A stretch of DNA of 64,000 bases from Haematobacter missouriensis (GTDB lineage: Bacteria; Pseudomonadota; Alphaproteobacteria; Rhodobacterales; Rhodobacteraceae). The translations under genes and the position numbers were made by a program. Numbering within the stretch: position 1 is the stretch's first letter; each line of letters starts with the position of its first letter. This document shows, in pieces, positions 15,654 through 23,060 of the stretch. The stretch covers positions 1 to 64,000 of the forward strand of contig NZ_JFGS01000021.1 of assembly GCF_000740775.1 (NCBI RefSeq). The letters run 5' to 3'. Under the pieces are notes generated by a model. It saw only the letters and a program-made list of their open reading frames with translations. It ran no database searches and had not been told where the DNA came from.

Positions 15654-16571
15654 ATGAAAGTTGCCGCAAGATCTCCCCTGCCGCCCCGAAATCCTCCGGC
15701 CTTACCGCGCTGGATCCGGCAGGGTACGGGCCGAGATGAGGTTGAAACAGCGATGTTTTCTGCCGGGGCAACCCTTGCTGTGCTGGACTCGATTGCCCGG
15801 TCTGAGGATCCGGTCGGCGTCCTCTGGCGCAAGCGACTGGCGCTCTCGAGCGCAGTGGCAGTTTCCCAGTTGGAAGGGCGCCGGGAGGGTGAGGCGCAAC
15901 TGCGTGATGCCTTGGCGCTGTGTAAACCCGGCGATGATCCCGGCCCCGCCGGGCGGATGCTGCTCGGTTGGCGCGCCTTGGGCGAGGCGCGGGCGTTGAG
16001 ATCCGCCGAGTGGCCAGGCCGGCTGCCCGGCTTCTTCGATCTGCCATCCGGGCCGAGTGCTGAGGTCTTGCGCGAACTTGGAGCGCGCTTTGTCGGGCGG
16101 ACCCAGCCGTTGCGCTTTGCCGCCGAGGCCGCGCGCGAGGCTCTCGCCCTCGGACCGGTCCATCGCGGCTTGGCGCTCTGGCTGGCGGATGCGCTTTTGG
16201 CTCGGGCACTCGGCTGGGACCGGCCGGTGCCGCTGCTCGCCGCTCATTTGCCGCGGGCAGCCCTCCGGCTGGAAGGGGAGGCGTGGCTTGCGGCCTGCGC
16301 AAGTGCCTGGGGCAGGGGGGCGGTTGCCGCCTTCGATCTGCACATCGAGCTGACCCGCCGCGCCGATGCGTTGCGCGCCGCGCATTTGCGGCGGCCGGGA
16401 AAGGACACAGCATCCATCACCACCGGGCTCCTGACGGAGGATGCGCTGGCGGCTCAGGCGGGGGCCGAGGCCAGTGATCGTGCGGCGCGGCGGCTCTTTG
16501 ATCGGCTGACCTCGCTGGGGTTGGTGCGTGAACTGACCGGGCGGTCGACCTTTCGGCTTTACGGGTTGTGA
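15654..16571 (+). CDS. DUF1403 family protein
   Basis: 305-residue protein of the DUF1403 family, known to me from alphaproteobacterial plasmids and without a proven function. It is Ala/Leu/Arg-rich and largely helical. The family tail SDRAARRLFDRLTSLGLVREL...TFRLYGL is present and looks like a winged-helix end. No signal peptide or membrane segment. It overlaps scpB by four bases (ATGA), so the two are likely made together. The pairing with a ScpB homologue and a recombinase suggests a role in replicon organisation or recombination control, which is inference only. Confidence 0.85.
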   Translation: MKVAARSPLPPRNPPALPRWIRQGTGRDEVETAMFSAGATLAVLDSIARSEDPVGVLWRKRLALSSAVAVSQLEGRREGEAQLRDALALCKPGDDPGPAGRMLLGWRALGEARALRSAEWPGRLPGFFDLPSGPSAEVLRELGARFVGRTQPLRFAAEAAREALALGPVHRGLALWLADALLARALGWDRPVPLLAAHLPRAALRLEGEAWLAACASAWGRGAVAAFDLHIELTRRADALRAAHLRRPGKDTASITTGLLTEDALAAQAGAEASDRAARRLFDRLTSLGLVRELTGRSTFRLYGL

Positions 16572-17212
16572 CAATGACCCCGAAATCATCTGAGCCGCTG
16601 GACATCGAACTCGCGGACCTGCCGCAGGCACTGCGTTGGAAGGAATGGATGGCTCGGGTCGAAGCGGTACTGTTCGCGGCCTCTGAGCCGGTCGGGCGCG
16701 ACATACTGGCTCGCGTGGTCGGCCGGGATTGTGCGCTGGATCTGTTGATTGAGGATATTTCGGCGGAACTGGCGGGGCGTCCTTACGAGATCGCGCGCGT
16801 TGCGGGAGGCTGGCAGTTCCGCACGCGGCCGCACCATGCGGTGGCGATCCGCGTCGCGCGCGGCGAGGATGACGCTGTCCGAGAATTCACGCAGAACGAA
16901 GCCCTCGTCCTGACCATCATCGCCTATATGCAGCCGGTGACCCGCGGCGCGATCTCGCGCCTCACGGGGCGCGAGATCAGCCGAGATCTGATCGCCCGCC
17001 TGCACCGCCAGGACCTGATCGCCCGCGGACCGCGCAGCCCCGAACCCGGTGCGCCCTACACTTACGTCACCACGCCCGGGTTTCTGGTGCAGTTCGGGCT
17101 GGAGACGCTGCGCGACCTGCCGGACCTTGAAGCGCTGGAAGATGCCGGGCTGCTGAAACCGGTGGGAGAGATTGATCTGGATTTCCCTATTTCTTCTGAC
17201 GGGCCAGAATAG
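16568..17212 (+). CDS. scpB: ScpB-like SMC-complex subunit
   Basis: 214-residue ScpB homologue. Chromosomal ScpB dimers bind the kleisin ScpA in the SMC condensin complex. Both winged-helix units are recognisable: LRWKEWMARVEAVLFAASEP at the start, the central VREFTQNEALVLTIIAYMQP and PVTRGAISRLTGREI. It is translationally coupled to the DUF1403 gene. There is no ScpA or SMC gene beside it, so it either joins the host complex or works with DUF1403. The last ~15 residues run toward the restriction operon, and a 139-bp spacer separates it from hsdM. Confidence 0.85.
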   Translation: MTMTPKSSEPLDIELADLPQALRWKEWMARVEAVLFAASEPVGRDILARVVGRDCALDLLIEDISAELAGRPYEIARVAGGWQFRTRPHHAVAIRVARGEDDAVREFTQNEALVLTIIAYMQPVTRGAISRLTGREISRDLIARLHRQDLIARGPRSPEPGAPYTYVTTPGFLVQFGLETLRDLPDLEALEDAGLLKPVGEIDLDFPISSDGPE

Positions 17213-17351
17213 GCCATCCTTTACACAGATGTATGCGGCATGGGCGAAAGCTGGGTTGATGGACGTCGAGACCGCGAGTATCGTCATGCAAGGCAGAACA
17301 GCGGAAGTTGAAGGCAAACAGGCCCTTCCGAGGACTTTGGAAGGTGAAATT

Positions 17352-19373
17352 TTGAGTCAGGAAACGATCAAGACCAACGCCGCGTACATCTGGTCCATTG
17401 CGGAAATCCTGCGTGGGGATTTCAAGCAATCCGAATACGGCAAGATCGTCCTTCCCTTCACTGTTCTGCGGCGCCTCGACTGCCTTCTGGAGCCGACCAA
17501 ATCGGTCGTGCTGGAAACGGCTTCTACGCTGCCCGAAGAAACTGATGACGAAGCGCGCGCGATGATCCTGACGGCCATCGCCTCGCCGGGTGGGCAGATC
17601 TATAACGAGAGCCAGTTCACCTTCGCTTCTTTGCGGGGACAAGATCCACGCCAGCTTCGGGCCAACCTGATCGACTATATCGCTAAGTTCAGTCCGAACG
17701 TTCGCGACATCTTCATTGAGAAGTTCGAGTTCACCGAAGCACTGAAGAAGCTGGATAATGCCGGTATCCTATGGGCGGTTTTCGACCGCGTCAGCCAGAT
17801 CGACCTGCACCCGGAAGCGGTATCTAACCTCGAAATGGGCTATCTGTTCGAGGAGCTGATCCGTCGCTTCTCAGAAATGTCCAATGAAACAGCAGGGGAG
17901 CACTTCACCCCTCGGGAGGTCGTGCGTTTGATGGTCGACCTGCTGATCGCCAACGATCAGGGGGCATTGTCCGGGCGGCACATCGTGCGCCGTATATATG
18001 ATCCAGCGTGCGGAACGGGTGGGATGCTGTCGATCGCCGAGGAACGAATGGTGGAGATGAACCCCACCCTGCACGTCGATCTGTTCGGCCAGGAACTGAA
18101 CGCGGAATCCTTCGCCATCTGCAAATCGGACATGCTGGTCAAAGGGCACGACGCGTCGCGCATCGCATTCGGCAACACGCTGATCCAGGACGCGCACAAG
18201 GGGCAGACCTTCCACTACATGCTGTCTAACCCGCCCTATGGTGTGGACTGGAAGAAGTACGCGGATCCGATCAAGGAAGAGGCCGCAGACCGTGGAATGA
18301 AGGGTCGGTTCGGTGCAGGCCTGCCGCGCATCTCCGACGGTCAGCTGCTGTTCTTGCAGCACATGATTGCGAAGATGCGCGATGACGAAAATGGCTCGCG
18401 CATCGGCATCGTCATGAACGGATCGCCGCTGTTCACCGGCGGCGCGGCATCGGGTGAGTCCGAGATCCGGAGGTGGATGCTGGAAAACGACTGGGTCGAA
18501 GCGATCATCGCCCTACCGACTGACATTTTCTACAACACGGGCATCCAGACCTATGTGTGGATCCTGACCAACCGCAAGCCCGTTGATCGGCGCGGCCGGG
18601 TACAACTGATCGATGCCTCAGGCGAACGGTTCTGGCGCTCAATGCGCAAATCCCTCGGATCGAAACGTCGGGAAATCACCGACGAGGCCCGGGCAGAGAT
18701 CGTGCGGATCTACGGCGAGTATCTGAACGGCCATGCGGGCTATGGCGACGTGTCCAAGATCTTCCCGACCACCGATTTCGGCTATCGTGAAATCCGGGTG
18801 GAACGGCCCCTCCGCCTTCGTTTCGAGGTCACAGACGAGGCGTTGATCGCGCTCGCGCAGGACAGGGCCATGGAAAAGCTGACCGCTTCGGAACGGCAGG
18901 ACCTGTTGGTCGCTCTGAAGGCCGACCTGGGCGGTGAGGTGTTCATGGACCGCGTCGACTTCGACAAGGCTCTGACCAGGATGCTGCGCGAAGCAAAAAT
19001 CAAGATCGGCGCGCCTGTGCGCAAGGCCGTCCTGGCGCAGTTCGCGACACCGGATGAAGACGCGGCGATCTGCCGGGACAAGGACGGGAACCCCGAGCCC
19101 GACACCAGTCTGCGGGATCATGAACTTGTCCCCTTGCTGGAAGACTGGCAAGCATACTTCGACCGCGAGGTGCGTCCGTTCGTGCCTGACGCGTGGGTGG
19201 ACACAGCGTATACCGACGACCGCGACGGCCAGGTCGGCCGCGTGGGCTACGAGATCAACTTCAACCGCTACTTCTACCGCTACGTCCCGCCGCGCCCCCT
19301 GGCCGAGATCGACGCCGAACTGAAGTCGCTCGAGTCCGAGATCGCCACCCTGTTGTCCGAGGTGACGGTGTGA
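17352..19373 (+). CDS. hsdM: Type I restriction-modification methyltransferase, M subunit
   Basis: 673-residue N6-adenine methyltransferase subunit. Motif I is DPACGTGGML (~residue 217), motif IV is NPPYG (~292). The N-terminal helical domain starts QETIKTNAAYIWSIAEIL. I choose the TTG at 17352 because GGAAGG lies eight bases upstream and it gives the usual start; an ATG at 17286 is a possible longer form. The protein is longer than classic HsdM because of a C-terminal extension (~residues 480-670, with FVPDAWVDTAYTDDRDGQVG) seen in this subgroup. It needs HsdS for DNA recognition and joins HsdR for cleavage. The remaining subunits are separated from it by inserted genes. Confidence 0.93.
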   Translation: MSQETIKTNAAYIWSIAEILRGDFKQSEYGKIVLPFTVLRRLDCLLEPTKSVVLETASTLPEETDDEARAMILTAIASPGGQIYNESQFTFASLRGQDPRQLRANLIDYIAKFSPNVRDIFIEKFEFTEALKKLDNAGILWAVFDRVSQIDLHPEAVSNLEMGYLFEELIRRFSEMSNETAGEHFTPREVVRLMVDLLIANDQGALSGRHIVRRIYDPACGTGGMLSIAEERMVEMNPTLHVDLFGQELNAESFAICKSDMLVKGHDASRIAFGNTLIQDAHKGQTFHYMLSNPPYGVDWKKYADPIKEEAADRGMKGRFGAGLPRISDGQLLFLQHMIAKMRDDENGSRIGIVMNGSPLFTGGAASGESEIRRWMLENDWVEAIIALPTDIFYNTGIQTYVWILTNRKPVDRRGRVQLIDASGERFWRSMRKSLGSKRREITDEARAEIVRIYGEYLNGHAGYGDVSKIFPTTDFGYREIRVERPLRLRFEVTDEALIALAQDRAMEKLTASERQDLLVALKADLGGEVFMDRVDFDKALTRMLREAKIKIGAPVRKAVLAQFATPDEDAAICRDKDGNPEPDTSLRDHELVPLLEDWQAYFDREVRPFVPDAWVDTAYTDDRDGQVGRVGYEINFNRYFYRYVPPRPLAEIDAELKSLESEIATLLSEVTV

Positions 19374-19548
19374 AATTTTCGTGTCTGCGTGCGGTTCGTT
19401 ATTGCTTTGGTGACAACCCTCGACTAACTGTTGCTTCAACAAGACCCGCCACGCCTCGGGCAGAGCTTCGGCTTTGTACTGCGCACCCTGGCGGGTTACT
19501 TGTTTATGGGGCCTGCATTCGTGCCGAAATCGGCGGCATGGTGGCCCG

Positions 19549-20454
19549 ATGAAGTTCACCAAACCCGCCACATCCATCACCGATCAACTCGCACTGCTGC
19601 GTCGTCGCGGCATGGTGATCGATGATGAACCCGCCGCCCGTCATTACCTGCAGCACATCTCCTACTACCGGCTGCGCGCCTACTGGCTGACCTACGAGAC
19701 CCCGGCCGCTGCGGGTGATCATGCGTTCCGGCCCGGCACGCGGTTCGAAGATGTGCTTGCCCTCTACGTCTTTGACCGCCAACTGCGTCTGTTGGTCATG
19801 GATGCCATCGAGCGGGTGGAGGTCGCCCTGCGCGCCGGATGGGCGCATCACATGGCGATGACCCATGGCTCGCATGGGTATCTGGATCAGGCGCTCTATG
19901 ACAGTCGCGACCGTCACGCCCGCGCCGTGACGTCGCTGTCGGACGAGTTCAAGTGGTCGAAGGATACCTTCGCCGAGCACTATCGCACCAAATACACCGA
20001 CCCGGTTTTGCCGCCGATCTGGATGGCGGCTGAACTGATTTCGTTCGGCCAGCTGTCGAAATGGTTGGGCAACCTCAAACTGCGGGCGGACCGCCAGGCC
20101 ATCGCCAAGCCCCTGGGGCTGGATGAAAAGGCGCTGATCTCGTTCGCGCATCACATGAGCTATGTACGCAACATCTGCGCCCATCACGGGCGGCTGTGGA
20201 ACAAGCGGTTCACAGTGACCATGGCAGTGCCGAAGTTCCCGGCCACGCTGCCGGTGGCGATGCGCGGCGCCCATGAGCGGATGCTGCACAATACCCTCGT
20301 GATGCTGGATCACCTGCTGGGTGTCGCGGCCCCCGACAGCGGCTGGCGCGGGCGGCTGGTGGCGTTGATCGACGGATGCCCACAGGCCGATCCGGCGGCG
20401 ATGGGCTTTCCGGCCGATTGGGGGGCCCGGACGGCTTGGAGGGTGGGGGCATGA
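19549..20454 (+). CDS. Abi_2 family abortive infection protein (AbiD/AbiF-like)
   Basis: 301-residue Abi_2 protein. The family belongs to the HEPN superfamily of RNases and is linked to abortive phage defence and toxin-antitoxin-like loci. The HEPN Rx4-6H motif is in [14 protein letters not shown] near residue 208. The N-terminal part ([26 protein letters not shown]) is typical. The ATG at 19549 starts at the usual MKFTKPATS; longer in-frame sequence upstream is unlike the family. It sits inside the type I RM operon, and its stop overlaps the hsdS start (ATGA), which ties its production to HsdS. Confidence 0.9.
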   Translation: MKFTKPATSITDQLALLRRRGMVIDDEPAARHYLQHISYYRLRAYWLTYETPAAAGDHAFRPGTRFEDVLALYVFDRQLRLLVMDAIERVEVALRAGWAHHMAMTHGSHGYLDQALYDSRDRHARAVTSLSDEFKWSKDTFAEHYRTKYTDPVLPPIWMAAELISFGQLSKWLGNLKLRADRQAIAKPLGLDEKALISFAHHMSYVRNICAHHGRLWNKRFTVTMAVPKFPATLPVAMRGAHERMLHNTLVMLDHLLGVAAPDSGWRGRLVALIDGCPQADPAAMGFPADWGARTAWRVGA

Positions 20455-22457
20455 AACTCGACGATGCCAAACACCTCGTCCGACAGAGACTGATTGAAGA
20501 AAACGAGCTTCCCGAGGTTCCGGCCGGTTGGACCGTCGAGCGGCTCCGTTTCCTTTTTTCGGAAAGCAAGGAGCGCAATGGCAAGGAACCCGTTGGCGAA
20601 ATGCTCTCCGTGTCCGAATACCACGGTGTCACTCCAAAGGATTACGACGCCGAAGAGCGCAAGCGTGCGGACGATGAGGTCGAAACTTATCGGGTCGTGA
20701 GGCCGGGCCAGCTGGCTGTTAATTCGATGTGGTTGAACCATCTTGGTTTGGGCGTTTCCGACCATCTTGGCTACGTCAGCCCGGCATATGGGGTCTACAA
20801 CATATCTGACCGGCTTGACCGCCGTTTCGTGCACCACCTTCTGCGTTCGCAATTCTATTTGCGGATCTACACCCGATATCTTTATGGCATTCGGCCCAAC
20901 TCCTTTCAGATCAAATCCTATGATTGGGCGAATATACCCGTCATTGTTCCCGACCTCGCCACCCAGAAGCAGATCGCCGATTTCCTCGACGCCGAAACTG
21001 CCCGGATCGACGCGCTGATCGAGAAGAAGCAGCGGTTCTCCGACATCTTGGCGGCCAATAGGATGGACGCGGTCTTGCAGGTGTTTGAGCAGTTCAACGC
21101 ACCGGTGATGCAGATCACGCCTGAGACGTACGCAACCGATATCCGCACCGACGGTTGGTCGGTGAGGCGGGTCAAGCACGTCATAAGCTTCATGACATCA
21201 GGTTCGCGCGGTTGGAGCGACCTGATTTCCGACGAGGGCGAGTTGTTCCTTCAAAGTGGCAACATCGGCCGCAGCATGGAGGTCGTCCTTGATACCGCGC
21301 AACGGATCCAACCGCAGAGCGGAGCCGAGGCGAAACGGACGCGGCTACAGGCCAAAGACGTTCTGGTGTGCATCACGGGTGGGCGCACCGGTGCTGTAGG
21401 ATACTTGGAGCAGATTACCGAGCCTGCTTACATCAACCAGCACGTCTGCCTCCTGCGGGCACGACCCGCATTGATGGAGCCAAAGCTGCTGGCCCACATC
21501 CTTTATTCGCGAATTGGCCAAAAGCAACTCGATTTCTTCCAGTACGGCTTAAAGCAGGGATTGGGCTTCTCGCAGGTAGGAGAGGTCCGTGTTCCAGTCC
21601 CGCCGCGGGGTCTTCAGAATGAAATTCTGCGTGAGATTGACCAGGCGCTGATGAAAATCGACAAGCTGCTGGAACTTCAGTCCGCCTCCATCACGAAACT
21701 GCGCGAATACCGCGCTGCGCTGATCACGGCTGCGGTTACTGGCCAGATCGACGTAGCTGCCCATGCGCGGCCGGTGGAAACTGCACAACCTCGCGCAAGC
21801 GGTGAAGTCGTGCCCCTTCGGCCCGTGGCCATTCCAGATCGTCGCACCATCCGTGTACTGGTCGCTGCCGACGTGGTTAATCGCCTTGGCGCCGATCCCT
21901 ACCTTGGGCGCACGAAGCTGCAAAAGCTGATGTTCCTCGCCGAGGCGCATGCCAATATCAACGACATTGCCGGTCGCTATCAACGGTACCGCTATGGCCC
22001 CTATGACGACGCCATGGTGCAGGAAATCGAACTGGGCCTGCGGCAGGACGGCTACTACGACACCAGGGAAGGCACGGGTGTCGATCGCGAGAAGGTGGCG
22101 TTTCTGCAGATGTCGCGCGCCGGGAGCCATCGCGATGCCATTGCGGCGGCACTGGGCGGCAAGACAAATACCCTTCGGCAGCTTGTTGACCTGTTCAAGG
22201 GCAAGGATACCGAGGCAACCGAGGCCGTCGCAACCCTCTACGCCGTTTGGAACGATGCGCTGATTGACGGCAAGCAACCTGACGACGCCGCCATCATCCG
22301 GGGTTTCCTGCAGGACAGGCATCCGGAGAAGGGCAAATTTAAGCAGGCCGACCTGCAGACCTGGCTCGACTGGATGCGCCGCCACGGCCTTGTCCCCAAA
22401 GGGACCGGCCCGCGGACAGTCTCGACCAACACGCCCAGCTTGTTCGAGCGGGAGTAA
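20451..22457 (+). CDS. hsdS: Type I specificity subunit HsdS fused to a Panacea/DUF4065-like domain
   Basis: 668-residue protein. Residues 1-~440 are an ordinary HsdS with two target-recognition domains and two conserved helical spacers ([40 protein letters not shown] then [19 protein letters not shown]). After a Pro/Arg linker (~445-470), residues ~472-650 form a second domain with [16 protein letters not shown] and [19 protein letters not shown]. The KLQKLMF...YGPYDDAM pattern is that of DUF4065/SocA, now called Panacea, an antitoxin domain found fused to many modules. Standard HsdS is about 400-450 residues. The start ATG overlaps the Abi_2 stop. Next comes a HEPN-like gene. The Panacea assignment is by pattern, not by profile search. 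Confidence 0.85.
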   Translation: MKLDDAKHLVRQRLIEENELPEVPAGWTVERLRFLFSESKERNGKEPVGEMLSVSEYHGVTPKDYDAEERKRADDEVETYRVVRPGQLAVNSMWLNHLGLGVSDHLGYVSPAYGVYNISDRLDRRFVHHLLRSQFYLRIYTRYLYGIRPNSFQIKSYDWANIPVIVPDLATQKQIADFLDAETARIDALIEKKQRFSDILAANRMDAVLQVFEQFNAPVMQITPETYATDIRTDGWSVRRVKHVISFMTSGSRGWSDLISDEGELFLQSGNIGRSMEVVLDTAQRIQPQSGAEAKRTRLQAKDVLVCITGGRTGAVGYLEQITEPAYINQHVCLLRARPALMEPKLLAHILYSRIGQKQLDFFQYGLKQGLGFSQVGEVRVPVPPRGLQNEILREIDQALMKIDKLLELQSASITKLREYRAALITAAVTGQIDVAAHARPVETAQPRASGEVVPLRPVAIPDRRTIRVLVAADVVNRLGADPYLGRTKLQKLMFLAEAHANINDIAGRYQRYRYGPYDDAMVQEIELGLRQDGYYDTREGTGVDREKVAFLQMSRAGSHRDAIAAALGGKTNTLRQLVDLFKGKDTEATEAVATLYAVWNDALIDGKQPDDAAIIRGFLQDRHPEKGKFKQADLQTWLDWMRRHGLVPKGTGPRTVSTNTPSLFERE

Positions 22458-22487
22458 CCGGATGGTTTGTCCCCGGACGGTGCATTC

Positions 22488-23060
22488 ATGACGGACGACA
22501 CGGCTCGCCTACAGTCGGCGCCGTTGTTTTCCGACATGGGCGACAGGGCCGCGCGTGACGACGAATGGTCCTACCCCAAGGGGATACTGAGGGACGGGAT
22601 GGTCGCGTTGGACGAAAACAAGCGAGGATTGGCAGATCAGTATTTCGACGCGGCCGAAGCCGTCGTGAAGCTGGTCAACGACAATCAGGTGGCCGATTAC
22701 ACCGTTTCCAGTCCCATCCTGTACCTCTATCGCCACTCGTTTGAGCTCTATCTGAAGTGCCTGATTGAAGCGAGCGGCGGCAAGCCGGGCCGGGAACATG
22801 ACTTGGCGAAACTGCTGGCAATGGCCCCCTGCCTGCCTGACTGGATGCGAAACCGCATTCTAGAGTTGCATGCCGTTGACCCGCGCTCGACCCACCTGCG
22901 ATACGGCCATGAAAGCGGTCAGTTCCCCGGGCCTGAGGGTTGGGCAGAGATGAACTTTCTCCGCGACGCCATGCGCGCATTGCGGGCTCATTTTGTTGAT
23001 TTGATTGAACGCCTGCGTCTGAATGTTCCGACCGGCGGCGCGCGAGGAGGAAATTCATGA
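22488..23060 (+). CDS. HEPN-like protein between hsdS and hsdR
   Basis: 190-residue helical protein, not clearly named. The pattern LYRHSFELYLKCLIEASGG, then REHDLAKLL and THLRYGHE, resembles HEPN-type proteins that act as RNases or as partners of nucleotidyltransferases. The canonical Rx4-6H motif is not unambiguous, so catalytic activity is uncertain. The ATG at 22488 lacks a good ribosome site; a TTG at 22467 is an alternative. It lies 30 bp after hsdS and its stop overlaps the hsdR start (ATGA) behind GGAGG, so it is expressed as part of the RM operon. Possible toxin neutralised by the Panacea-like end of HsdS (inference). Confidence 0.6.
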   Translation: MTDDTARLQSAPLFSDMGDRAARDDEWSYPKGILRDGMVALDENKRGLADQYFDAAEAVVKLVNDNQVADYTVSSPILYLYRHSFELYLKCLIEASGGKPGREHDLAKLLAMAPCLPDWMRNRILELHAVDPRSTHLRYGHESGQFPGPEGWAEMNFLRDAMRALRAHFVDLIERLRLNVPTGGARGGNS

